64,000 nucleotides of DNA from Bedellia somnulentella (Eukaryota; Arthropoda; Insecta; Lepidoptera; Bedelliidae), in the NCBI GenBank assembly GCA_963576735.1, contig OY755175.1:18988401-19052400 (forward strand), written 5' to 3'. The translations under genes and the position numbers were made by a program. Shown here one piece after another: positions 53,684 to 63,680 of this stretch (position 1 is the stretch's first letter; every line of letters begins with the position of its first letter). Under the pieces are notes generated by a model, which saw only the letters and a list, made by a program, of their open reading frames with translations, did not search any database and was not told where the DNA came from.

Positions 53684-53960
53684 AGTTGTGCCAGCTTAGA
53701 ATGTCACTACCCCCTTCTAGGTAAGGGGCTTTTTTAGTATTTTCTGGGCGATAAATATCGGCTTTCAAAATTGATCATTTAATGTCGTATTGTCCTGATG
53801 ATTTTTCGTCTATTTTATCGTAAGAAAACAAGTTTAAATTAAAAATATGGAGATTTAATACCAACAGAAAATTTTAGAAATGATCAGCTGTCGTAATGAG
53901 AAATATAGATATTTAGATTTAGAACACATTGTACAATAGTCTGGAAATTATCAAAATATA
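53684..53960 (+). repeat. Third SINE-A/spacer unit, deleted
   Basis: A shortened SINE-A (GCCGAGTTGTGCCAGCTTAG, then GGGGCTTTTTTAG and GGGCGATAAA) is joined to spacer sequence that matches 52370-52760 with one large deletion. Confidence 0.7.
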
Positions 53961-54029
53961 TGTATAAATCAAATATAGTTTTAAGTCGACGCGGGGTAAA
54001 ATTGGAAGCCACATAAGAATCTTATTAAT

Positions 54030-54283
54030 ACATACATACATACGTACATATACTCACGGCTATAAATCCCTAAAAGGGGTAGCCAGAGCTAAGGAATCAG
54101 AAATTCCTCAGCCACTTTTGGAAGTTGCGTGGGGAAAAGATGGTGAAATAAAGGTTGTTGGTGATGGGTCTCCAACCGCATCGCCCAAAAATCCCTTAAA
54201 AGCCCAAATACCGTTAGTCGCCTCTTACGTACACCCACCGGAAGAAATGGGGTAGTGCTATTCTATGCCGACACTACACAGCT
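54030..54283 (-). mobile_element. SINE-A copy, full length
   Basis: TATG tail at 54030, head ACTACACAGC at the right end. TTATTAAT occurs on both sides, so an 8-bp duplication is possible. Confidence 0.87.
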
Positions 54284-54738
54284 ATGCTAATATTATTAAT
54301 CTAAGCTGAAAATGGTAATGAACTAAAAAGTAGTCTTATTGTGTAAAAATCAAAGATTGCGCATTAAACGAAAAATATGCTTTTTCACAAGAATTCTACA
54401 ATTTTTTGTTCATTACCATTTTTATTCTTTTCCATTATTCTTTATTTTTTTAGTCCTGACCCAACTGAAATTATTTAATCTTGGCAAAATTATTATATTG
54501 TCGATGATTTTTGATTTATGTACAAAGTTTGAATGATATCTGTCCATTTAAAGGGAGTCAATTTGAGTCCAAAGGGACTCCCTTACAATAATCCGTTATA
54601 TACATACAGATGAAGCTAATTTAAACGTGTTAAATAGATGTATACTTGACGCCAAATAAACAAAGAGAAAATTAAATCTATCGCGACGACAGATACACCA
54701 GAACAACAGACAATAAACTGTTTACCACATTATAGAAC
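54284..54738. other. No recognisable feature
   Basis: Nothing identified. Confidence 0.45.
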
Positions 54739-54750
54739 GTATTACGTCTT

Positions 54751-55157
54751 AATAAATAAAGGAAAGAAAAATTTTCTTATTTTTATTTATTTATTGGGAA
54801 TAATCCCCACATGAGGTTTTCATGAACAAAAAGATTCAAATTATGTGATAGTTAGGCGTTCTTAACATTTGCATTCTATCTGAAAAGGTAGACAAATGGC
54901 CTTCCGAATTTGTAATAAATTCGGAGGTAGGGAACGCAAAACACTACTTAAAAACTGTAAAAGAAACAAAGGATAGAAGAACTTCGCGCTGGCAGCCATT
55001 GACATGGTAGTTCAATTGGCAGAGCGACGGGGACGTATACCCGAGGTCGCTGGTTCGATTACCGCCTGTGTCGAAATTTTTCTTTCCTTTATTTATTCTT
55101 TATTTATTAGGAATAATCCCCACATGAGGTTTTCATGAACAAAAACATTCAAATTAT
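54751..55157 (+). mobile_element. Retroposon with internal tRNA-like segment, 12-bp TSD
   Basis: GTATTACGTCTT flanks the insert at 54739-54750 and 55158-55169. The block AATAATCCCCACATGAGG, TTTTCATGAACAAAAA, ATTCAAATTATGT occurs twice (54800 and 55110), so the element may be a dimer. A tRNA-like segment lies before the second block. A foldback scrap of the same family is at 56988-57088. Confidence 0.72.
55001..55073 (+). pseudogene. tRNA-like promoter segment of the retroposon
   Basis: Seventy-three bases can form a 7-bp acceptor stem (GACATGG with CTGTGTC plus a G) and a D stem (GTTC/GAGC). The T loop is TTCGATT. The anticodon arm has an eight-base loop without the usual U33, and the T stem has two mismatches. 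It is therefore tRNA-derived and not a working tRNA. The A-box-like TGGTAGTTCAATTGGC and B-box-like GGTTCGATTAC suggest Pol III transcription. Confidence 0.6.
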
Positions 55158-55240
55158 GTATTACGTCTTGTTGAAAAGAACTTGTAGATTTGGAAAGAAA
55201 CGTTGATTTAATGTGTCTGTGTTAGATTACAAACGTAGTG

Positions 55241-56113
55241 TTTCATAAGTATATGTCTACGACGTAGTGCCTTCTCATCTTTAAATGAGCCTGATTTTAG
55301 CACACAGCTAGCCAAATTTAATTAGGCACATGGCTGAGTACATACATACATACATATACTCACGATTTTAGTTCCCATTGGGGTAGGTAGAGACTATCGA
55401 TCGCCACTTTATACGATCCTGACAAATCCCTTTAGTTTTACTACTGTACTGTACTTTCCTCTGCCACCTCTTCTGAGAATTTGTGCTTGAACGTCGAGTT
55501 GATAATTTAATTAAAATGTCAATTAGTATTTATTATCGAGTAAGAACTAATGAGGTCAGACACGAATAACTCAGAAGAAACAAAAAGTTATTTTTTATAG
55601 ACTAAGGGTATTAGGGCTTTTTATTGGATTTTTGGGCGATGCGGTTGGAGACCCATCACTAAAAACCTTTATTTTACGAGTTTCATAAGTATATGTCTAC
55701 GACGTAGTGCCTTCTCATCTTTAAATGAGCCTGATTTTAGCACACAGCTAGCCAAATTTAATTAGGCACATGGCTGAGTACATACATACATACATATACT
55801 CACGATTTTAGTTCCCATTGGGGTAGGTAGAGACTATCGATCGCCACTTTATACGATCCTGACAAATCCCTTTAGTTTTACTACTGTACTGTACTTTCCT
55901 CTGCCACCTCTTCTGAGAATTTGTGCTTGAACGTCGAGTTGATAATTTAATTAAAATGTCAATTAGTATTTATTATCGAGTAAGAACTAATGAGGTCAGA
56001 CACGAATAACTCAGAAGAAACAAAAAGTTATTTTTTATAGACTAAGGGTATTAGGGCTTTTTATTGGATTTTTGGGCGATGCGGTTGGAGACCCATCACT
56101 AAAAACCTTTATT
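55241..56113 (+). repeat. Tandem duplication, 440-bp period, no differences seen
   Basis: Bases 55241-55673 and 55681-56113 read the same at every position I compared. The unit holds a short minus-strand RTE 3' end (55344-55445 and 55784-55885), unassigned sequence, and the 5' half of a plus-strand SINE-A. The junction is TTTTACGAG at 55673-55680. Confidence 0.9.
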
Positions 56114-56230
56114 CCCTTTACCTTTATTAACCTCCCCACTCAACTTCCAAAAGTGGCTGAGGAATTTATAATTCCTTAGCTCTGGCTACCCCTTCTAGGG
56201 AATTATAGCCGTGAGTATATGTATGTATGT
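56043..56230 (+). mobile_element. SINE-A copy continuing past the tandem duplication
   Basis: From GGGTATTAGGGC to the TATG tail. Only the second duplicate continues to the tail; the first (55603-55678) is cut at ACCTTTATTTTA. Confidence 0.82.
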
Positions 56231-56614
56231 ACATACGAGCATAAAACCTCACTTGAATTCACAATACCCAACATTGAACCAGTCTGATACAAAACTAGCA
56301 CAATATTTCACCTCCACCAAGTTAGTATGAAATGCATCAACTTTGTTTCGACTCAATGTTTCGTAAAGACGTTTGTCTATCGTGCAAATAGGGTTCCGTG
56401 TAAGGCGAGCCGAGTGAAAGCCAAGCTGGAAATATATATTGTTTACCCAACATTTGTTTCTAAGGTCGTAATGGTGTATGCAGGTGGAATGGTTTGGCAA
56501 ACACCTGCGTCGCTACACTTATTGCTGTGTTTCGCTTCGTATTATCCATGACATTTGCACTCGGGTAGAACCTATTCTGCTAATTTTAAATTAATGATAC
56601 ACACATATATTATT
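56231..56614. other. No recognisable feature
   Basis: Overlapping open frames on both strands (56249-56551) have no known domain. Confidence 0.4.
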
Positions 56615-56850
56615 TGCCGTGTAATGCCGGCATAGAATGTAACTACCCATTTCTACCTACGGGTGTCGTAAGAGACGACTAATGGTATGGGGCTATAAAG
56701 TGATTTTGGGGCGATGCGGTTGGAGACCCATCACCAACGATCTTGTCCCCTATCAGTTCCAAATGGGGCTGAGGAGTTTGTAGCTGTAAGGCTCTAGAAA
56801 CCTCTTTTTGGGATTCACGGCCGTGAGTATATGTTTGTACATATATACGG
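56615..56850 (+). mobile_element. SINE-A copy, diverged
   Basis: Complete but mutated: GCCGTGTAATGCCGGCATAG head, GGGCGATGCGGTTGG middle and GGCCGTGAGTATATG tail. Confidence 0.82.
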
Positions 56851-57834
56851 CGTCGTTTACTAAAATGAAAAAACTAGAACTTTCTCTATTCTTTCATAGT
56901 TAGTGGTGTGGTGTGTGTGGTGGAGTGCCAAATAATATTCCTATGTTCTGGTTTGGGAGAGTTTATAAGAGTAGGTAGGTATTTAAATCTTTTTGTTCAT
57001 GAAAACCTCATGTGGGGATTATTACTAATAAATAAAGAAATCCTGTGTCGAAATTTTTCTTTCCTTTATTTATTCTTTATTTATTAGTAGGTAGGTATAT
57101 TTAAACAAGATGACACGAACTAGCGGACACGGTAATTAAGTTAAATGGTTTTTATTTCAGTTAAATGTTATTAATATCCATCGGGTAGATGCTTTCTATA
57201 TTCATTGATGAGTAGAGACAGCGAACATAACAGATCAAATCATTTGCCTTCTTTGAGCCAGGTGGAGCTAGCTGCCATGAAATATTGAATTAATACAAAT
57301 CTTAATTCTTGAAAAATTAGTGGAATCCCAGTCTGGTAGAGCGGTAGTTAGGTGCTGTAGCGGTTGTTACTATGTCTGTTATGTTGTGTGACGGAGTTGG
57401 AAAGTGTACAAATAGCATCATATTTTAGTAACTTCAGTCTAGTCGCCTACTTTGAAGTTTCTTGGAGGAACATTGAAATAATGTTTAACAGAATATTAGT
57501 TTATAAGTAGTGACATATTTGACATTGACGTATTTAAAGTATGAGCTAAGCTTTGATTATGAACACTATAGATAGAGCGATGTTACGTCATCCATTTTAA
57601 AAAGAGAAGCCCTTATTTAAGTTCTTATATGTTAAAAAGAGACACAAAATCTTTATTGTCATCTCTATCGCGTAACCCGTTTTGTTGATGTCACGCTTTT
57701 AAAGCTTGACAAACAAAGCGTCGACTTGTGAGCGATTTTGGTTTTCTTTTGATTTTGAGAAAGATTTTATTCATTTGTATATTGTTATTGTGATAAAAGA
57801 GACTCCATTAGTCAAACTTATTATTTAGTGAGGT
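56851..57834. other. Region upstream of the THAP-like gene; foldback scrap
   Basis: Bases 56988-57040 and 57041-57088 are inverted and direct scraps of the retroposon at 54751-55157. The 700 bp before 57835 show no known repeat and could hold a host promoter, though no TATA or initiator can be named with confidence. Confidence 0.45.
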
Positions 57835-58396
57835 ATGGTTGGGTGTAGCGTGCTTGGCTGCGGAAGCCGCAGCGAAAAACACATCGAAGGATTGACTTTC
57901 CACAAGTGAGTGAGTTTTTTAATGTTTTTCTACAGATAAATACATAATAAATACATTGCGCGATCAGAAAAAAAGTGATTCAAATGTTAATTACGTTGAA
58001 CTAGATTACTAGCGTTTTCTTAAGTTATTTTGAGCAATTTTTTAATAGCATAACCTAAAAATATGCAGCATCTCAGTGTTCCCATAATTCACGTTTTCAT
58101 CCTACCTTGTCGTTAGGGTAAAATTTTCAAATTAGTAAACTAATGTTAATGAGTGAGTATATTATGTATTTCGTCGCGCTATAGCGACGCTGAATGATTG
58201 CCAATTGTTATCTACGGAATTAGTAAGTAATAAATTTGTTATATTTATTTAATTTCTTCGTATTCATTACAGTTTTCCTAAAGACCCGAATCTACGAGAA
58301 AAATGGATTGCGGCCACTGGAAGATGCAATTGGAAATCAACCAAATATAAAATACTTAGATGTACGAATACATCATCTTTTGAAAAATGTGACTGA
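57835..58396 (+). CDS. THAP zinc-finger protein fragment, two exons
   Basis: Exon 1 is 57835-57905, followed by donor GTGAGT; exon 2 starts at 58273 after TATTCATTACAG. Joined, they encode 64 residues to TGA at 58394-58396. The THAP signature is clear: Cys4-x4-Cys9, then TFHNFPKDPNLREKWI (residues 21-36, with the conserved Pro and Trp) and NWKSTKYKI. The last part of the domain, Cys-x2-His and the AVPTIF-type end, is missing; a stop follows CTNTSSFEKCD. THAP domains are zinc-coordinating DNA-binding folds in host regulators and P-element-type transposases. A splice donor might lie before the stop (GATGTACGA), giving a longer protein; otherwise this is a truncated or dead gene. Confidence 0.72.
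57906..58272 (+). other. Intron of the THAP-like gene
   Basis: 367 bp bounded by GTGAGTGAG and a pyrimidine-containing TATTCATTACAG. It interrupts codon 24 after its second base. The frame and the THAP consensus are restored exactly across it. Confidence 0.75.
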
Positions 58397-58464
58397 AATA
58401 GACGAATGAATTCGAAATTTTCACACGAAACTGATTTTGTTTAAAGGTCAATAGTAAATAATGC

Positions 58465-58470
58465 AATAAA
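58465..58470 (+). promoter_or_regulatory. Possible polyadenylation signal of the THAP-like gene
   Basis: AATAAA lies 69 bases after the stop and is followed by a T-rich stretch (GTCTTTTATTTTTC near 58492). This supports a short transcript ending here. Confidence 0.45.
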
Positions 58471-58475
58471 ACTCA

Positions 58476-59004
58476 TGTACAAAATAGTGCTGTCTTTTAT
58501 TTTTCAAAATACAAACATAGACCCCACTATACCCATGATGACCCGTATGATATTTACATAACTTGCACTTATGGAACAGCTGTTTTTTTTTGTCCAGTAA
58601 CAAAGTTAGTCCCGTACAAAAATTTAGTCCTGATAGTTAGTACAATGCTTTAGATTTCACGGTGTATTAAACATCAGTATAAATGGTAAAATTAAACAAA
58701 AAAGATTGTATAATACTAGGAGCAAGTATGTATAATTATATGATTGCAGGAAATAATATAGTAAACAGTAAACCTTTACAATAAATAAAACGACGTAACA
58801 ATAAATTGACGTAATCAATTTTAAATTAAAAAGTAGCTTTTAGAATGGTGATTATAGTATTTTGGGGTAATTGTTTTCTAGTGATCGCAACATTACAGGG
58901 AAAAATATTGCTATCTAAAAGAGGTACTCTCCCGTTGCATTATGACTCTGTCTATAGTGTTCATAGTCAAAGGAGCTAAGTAATTTTTGGACTTTATGGA
59001 GTAG
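58476..59004. other. No recognisable feature
   Basis: Nothing identified. Confidence 0.45.
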
Positions 59005-59016
59005 GTAATATAGCTG

Positions 59017-59382
59017 ATAGCCTAGTGGGTAGAACACTCGGTTAACGTGCAAACGACTAGTGTTCAAATCCTGGGTCGGGCCTACACCAATTTGTCTTTT
59101 CTAAAGACATATGTGTGGTTAATTTATCATGGTTGTTAACGGTGAGGGAAAACATCGTGAGGAAACCCACATGGCTGAGTTGTACTTAGTCATGTGACAG
59201 TGTATTCGTACAAAACGGCGATAGGCTTGCCCCCTATCACGTGAGTACACTGTCCATGCAAAACGTGGGTACTCTGAACACCAGGTGACAAAGTCACGTG
59301 ATGTTCAGAAGTATTAGTACCTCTGCCAACCCCTTCGGGGATATTCGGCGTGAACGTTTATGTTATGTTTATGTTATGTTAT
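59017..59382 (+). mobile_element. SINE-B copy, full length, 12-bp TSD
   Basis: This is the cleanest copy: head ATAGCCTAGTGGGTAGAAC, B-box-like GTTCAAATCCTGG, body, hairpin CCCCTTCGGGG, CGGCGTGAACG and TTATG repeats. GTAATATAGCTG flanks it at 59005-59016 and 59383-59394. The last four bases of that duplication are the first bases of the SINE-A that follows. Confidence 0.93.
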
Positions 59383-59390
59383 GTAATATA

Positions 59391-59645
59391 GCTGTGTAGT
59401 GTCGGCTTAGAATAGCACTACCCCATTTCTTCCGGTGGGTGTACGTAAGAGGCGACTAACGGTATTGGGGCTTTTGAGAAATTTTTGGGCGATGCGGTTG
59501 GAGACCCATCATCAACAACCTTTATTTCACCATCTTTTCCCCACCCAACTTCCAAAAATGGCTATAGAATTTCCAATTCCCTAGCTCTGGCTACCCCTTC
59601 AAGGGATTTATAGTCGTGAGTATATGTATATATGTATGTATGTTA
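59391..59645 (+). mobile_element. SINE-A copy, full length
   Basis: Complete and little mutated, GCTGTGTAGTGTCGG to TATG repeats. It was present before SINE-B inserted at its head. Confidence 0.9.
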
Positions 59646-59734
59646 TATCCAAATTAAAGCAGTAAGCCAATGTTGATCAAATTTTATTGTTCTGAAGATA
59701 TAACTCCCTTCTTATTCATCACATCCCCTACATC

Positions 59735-59832
59735 GTACATACATACATACCCCTATATATAGCCAGAGTTTAAAATTCGAAATACCTCGGGCACTATCAA
59801 AAGTTTTGTGGGGATAGGATTGCGGAAATAAA
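59735..59832 (-). repeat. SINE-A fragment, old
   Basis: TATG tail and 3' half with many changes, cut by the long-TIR element at 59835. Confidence 0.65.
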
Positions 59833-59834
59833 TA

Positions 59835-60529
59835 ATCCCACCAAAAACATTAAATGTAAAAAAATGCCAAGTCTCTCGATGCAGTCTTTCCATCGTAAAA
59901 AGTTTTGAGATCTCATAGAAGCCAAGTCCTATTCAAAATATTTCGTAGTTATAAATCAACATTTAGTAATTGTATCAATAGTTTTCTTTATATTATAATT
60001 ATAGTGATTTGGCAATGAGCACAGGAAGAAACAAATAAAACGGCATATTTGGAGGAGTTGAAAGTTACACACACCGCATGCGTAAACATTAATATCACAA
60101 AATTAATTTTCTTTTGGTTTATCCGTGTCGTCCCAACCGAATTTCGGCAACGGCAGTCAGTCTTAGTGCACTCTCGATTCATTTACTTTCATAAAGCGAT
60201 GGCCCATAAGGTATTCTTAATTATTGTATTGGAGCATGTAGTCGGTAGTGACCATCATGATTCACACATAACAAATAATCTGATCACTGGTCTCGTCAGT
60301 AACATTTGCACATAATTCCAGGCAGCAAGCAGCTTTTAATTTGTGCTCATTGCCAAGTCACTTTAATTATAATATAAAGAAAACTATTGATACAATTACT
60401 AAATGTTGATTTATAACTACGAAATATTTTGAATAGGACTTGGCTTCTATGAGATCTCAAAACTTTTTACGATGGAAAGACTGCATCGAGAGACTTGGCA
60501 TTATTTACATTTAATGTTTTTGGTGGGAT
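59835..60529. mobile_element. Long-TIR (foldback-like) element, copy 2
   Basis: Arms of about 185 bp from ATCCCACCAAAAAC at 59835 to GTTTTTGGTGGGAT ending at 60529. It is very similar to copy 1 and has the same orientation relative to the OTU frame. The open frames inside are again antisense to one another and unrecognised. Confidence 0.75.
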
Positions 60530-61405
60530 CTCATTTATTTTTTGTAAGGGTATTTCTTTCTTTTACTTTTAGGTGACCTCACAATTTCTTGGACGTCAGC
60601 TACTGCTTTGTTTAGAACCCATTCTCTATCTCTATCTCTTTTGTTTCTTCTCTGAGGCTTCGTTACTTCTAAGGTAGACAAGTCTGGGCGATATATACTT
60701 CGGAGTCGATTATATTCAGTAAACATAGACTTATAGACTTGCATGTCATCCCAATTCTCCACTACATAATGGACGACAGCACGCCTAATATCGTTTAACG
60801 ACTGAAAACTCCCATACATGCTGTATGACAACGAATGAAATAAACACGACCCATCTCCAGGAATAGAGATGACTCTGTGTGGACAAAGGTCGCCATTTAT
60901 GTACAATATTTCACGTTCCATTACACTATATTTACAATTACTTCTATAACAATAGGGCTTAAACTTATAAATATATGCAAACTAAATAGAACTAAACTAA
61001 CTAACAAATAACTAACTAAATAAATATATATCTACTAACTTACAAACTATAACTAAACTAAACTAAATAACACGTAAAGTTCTCCGAATATCAATTATCA
61101 CTACAATATTTTTTAGTTTCGAAATGGGTTTTCATAGACAGATGATCGCTATCAAATGAAAATTATCTAATTAATTATTTTGAAGTACTACTTACACTGC
61201 GCTTTGTAACGAAACCATAGCGCGATTCAGACAGGTACAACGCCATCTATCGAGCGCGCATACAACATTTATCGCAATACAATGGAGATTTAGCTTTATT
61301 AATTTAATGAACTTTATGTATTAATTTGTATTAATGGTAGTCTATGTATTACATTTATATTATTCTTTTCTATTCTATGTATGTATTCATCCAATTGAAT
61401 AGGTA
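60530..61405 (-). mobile_element. OTU-bearing composite element, copy 2
   Basis: It matches bases 1-1028 in inverted orientation but has no SINE insertion. The homology runs at least to CCTATTCAATTGGAT near 61400, where copy 1 leaves the window, so the true outer end may lie further right. Confidence 0.65.
60535..60921 (-). CDS. OTU-type cysteine protease-like protein, truncated domain
   Basis: A 128-residue frame opening MEREILYINGDLCPHR. Residues about 20-36 (IPGDGSCLFHSLSYSMYG) hold the OTU catalytic Asp-Gly-x-Cys block. A helix-rich part follows (NDIRRAVVHYVVENWDDMQVY), then a basic tail (QRRNKRDRDRE, SKRKKYPYKK). OTU proteases cut ubiquitin chains; here the C-terminal half with the catalytic His is not visible, so activity is doubtful. 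OTU domains occur in some Helentron-type transposons and other mobile elements. The frame ends next to the long-TIR element. The basic tail may come from a different protein. Confidence 0.72.
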   Translation of the reverse strand: MEREILYINGDLCPHRVISIPGDGSCLFHSLSYSMYGSFQSLNDIRRAVVHYVVENWDDMQVYKSMFTEYNRLRSIYRPDLSTLEVTKPQRRNKRDRDREWVLNKAVADVQEIVRSPKSKRKKYPYKK

Positions 61406-62527
61406 CTTGAACAACGAACAAAGTTAACAATGCAGTCAAAATCCATACATAATGTTCTTGCCAAACCGCAAATATAAAATTGTTTTCTATGGCATATAAT
61501 TTTTTAATGTTTTTATAATTTTTCCTTTATATGTGGCTAATGACCTATCTTGGTGCAAAATTTGAAGTTTCTAAGTCTGCTAGAAGTACTTTAGATTTTT
61601 GATGATCTGTCAGTGAGTCAGTGAGTGACAAAATGGTGTAACTTTGATCGACCGTAACTCCTAAACTATTAATTCATTTGGCGTGTAATTTCGAACTTAA
61701 GCTTGTTCTAATGCCTACTATTATTCACCGAAAACCTAAACTCCTAGCTTTGTCCACGTCGAAGATATAGGGGGGGCGAAACAGCCGCGAACCGCTTCGA
61801 GAAAAGATGGTACGGCCGTGCCCGTTTTGCTCGAGACTTGGCAGGGGCACTGCCGTGCCCCCAGATTTCTCTATTGATTCATAATCATGATGTGGCTGAG
61901 AAGCTTCCAGCTGTGATGTTCTGGCTACTCCTTTTTGGGATTAGTGGCCCTGAGTATATGTATGTGTGTGTATATTACATTTGAAATAACTGATATAGAT
62001 TTATGTGCCTTAATTGTGCACATTCTAAGAGAAATTATCACTACAATTTCAAATATATCATAACTAAAAACCTTTAAAAACATAATTAAATTAACTTTAA
62101 ATCTTATCTCGTGAAAATAATACAAAGAGGTTCAAGAAGGCATCATAAATATATTCGCAAGCCTTACTTAATATCCGGTAATTGCGGCGCCGGAGTCGTT
62201 AAATTATGATTGTAATTAGAGAGCCTCTCGTTTATCATTATTATAAAATGCTTACTCAAACACTTCATGGCTGTTATTAATAAAGGACAGAATAAAGGGC
62301 CTAACCGATCTCATTTAAATTGTAAAAGCAAATTTTCAGTGAAGTGAAATTTTTGTCTCAATTTTATGTTGTTATAAAGTTTCAGTTTTAAATGGAGCTT
62401 TTAATTGAACGGCAACAGAGAATGAATTTTAACTGCGTATTTAATTTATTTTAACCTAGGTTTTGTTGTATTTATAAAAGTATTTCACATGTATGTTAAC
62501 ATCATTTAGCTTTTTTTAACAACTAAC
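61406..62527. other. Mostly unassigned; SINE-A remnant
   Basis: Bases 61880-61972 are an old plus-strand SINE-A 3' half (GTGGCTGAGAAGCTTCC, GGCCCTGAGTATATG). The GC-rich stretch at 61765-61862 (GGGGGGGCGAAACAGCCGCG, GTGCCCCC) is repeat-like but unnamed. Short minus frames are not convincing. Confidence 0.5.
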
Positions 62528-62536
62528 AGTATTTTA

Positions 62537-62696
62537 GGTGTCCGAAGTACGAAGAATAAAAGAGCATGTATGAAAAGATTGATGGATGTGAATGAAGCTA
62601 GAGAGGTTTGCCAGGATCGTACAAAGTGGCGATCGATAGTCTCTGCCTACCCCAATGGGAACTAACGGCGTGAGAATATGTATGTATGTATGTAAA
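62537..62696 (+). mobile_element. RTE LINE 3' end, short copy with 9-bp TSD
   Basis: Last codons (GVRSTKNKRACMKRLMDVNE..., RSIVSAYPNGN), hairpin CCCCAATGGG, GGCGTGAGAATATG and TATG repeats in the sense direction. AGTATTTTA lies at 62528-62536 and 62697-62705. It is nearly identical to the end of the full-length copy. Confidence 0.92.
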
Positions 62697-62705
62697 AGTA
62701 TTTTA

Positions 62706-63431
62706 CAAATATTAGTTAGTTGGTTTTATTTATAAATTTTCACTCACAAGAGTGCACCAAGACAAGTATGGAGATGGATATTTTTATTTGTACATACTAT
62801 ATATACCTACTGTAATATAAAGTGTTATTGGTAAACTATGAAAATCCATAACACAAATTCTACAAATCAATCTAAAATAAAACGACAAAAATACAGAGTC
62901 TATTAAAACTGTTATTAAGTTGACAAGTAATAAGATTGTCGGTGGAAAATAAACCGGCGGCGTGCCAGAGCGAGAGATCAAAGAATTTATTAGCAGCAAC
63001 GTTGTAGCCGTTAATAGAAAAAAAGACTTTTCACTTGCTCTCTTTGATCCCTGTTTGTTTTCAGTCACGATGTCATCGGCGGGAGAACTGGCTGAATGCA
63101 GCCGAGACGAGGTCGGAACAAAAAGGTGCAATACATAATTTGAACTTGGAATACGACCCTCTGATAGCTTTTTACCCTTCCTTTTCACTTTAAAAAACAA
63201 ACACTTTCTCATTACCGAAGAGGTTTGCGCGTATTCTCTCTGTATGTTTTTAAATTGACATACGCTCGGTGTTTGCACAGCTAGCTACTTACCAAGGTAT
63301 ATTGGCTTGTGATTTATGATTTAGCCTTATTATTAAAATGGAAAGGAAATACTGTTGCTTGCTACAACTTAATAATTTTACATCTTGTACATTCTGTAAT
63401 ATCCAACCGTTAGTATTAAATATATTTTATG
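62706..63431. other. Unassigned region with a possible small exon
   Basis: Bases 63065-63126 are GC-richer, preceded by TTTGTTTTCAG and followed by AAAAAGGTGCAA. They could be a small plus-strand exon coding about 20 residues. A 164-codon minus frame at 62784-63278 overlaps it and has no recognisable domain. Neither is supported well enough to call a gene. Confidence 0.3.
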
Positions 63432-63680
63432 CTGAGTAGTAATGGTTTAGAATAGCACTAACTCATTTCTATCCACATGTGTTGTAATAGACTACTTAAG
63501 CTATTGGGGCTTTTTAAAGAGACTGTTGGGCGATGAGGTTGAAGACCTATCATCAACAACCTTTAATTCTACAAGTCCTACCCCACTCTACTTCCAAACG
63601 TTACTGAAGAATTTCTAATTCTAAGCTCTGATTACCCCTTTTTGGGATTGACAGCTGTGAGTATATTGATGCATGAATGT
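63432..63680 (+). mobile_element. SINE-A copy, strongly diverged
   Basis: All blocks are present from TGCTGAGTAGTAATGG to GCTGTGAGTATATTG but with many substitutions. This is an old member of the family. Confidence 0.78.

Noticed and set aside
55001..55073. Functional tRNA gene
   Set aside because: The anticodon loop has eight bases without U33 and the T stem has mismatches; it lies inside a retroposon.
62784..63278. 164-codon minus-strand frame
   Set aside because: No domain, low-complexity hydrophobic end, no supporting structure; a possible opposite-strand exon is equally likely.
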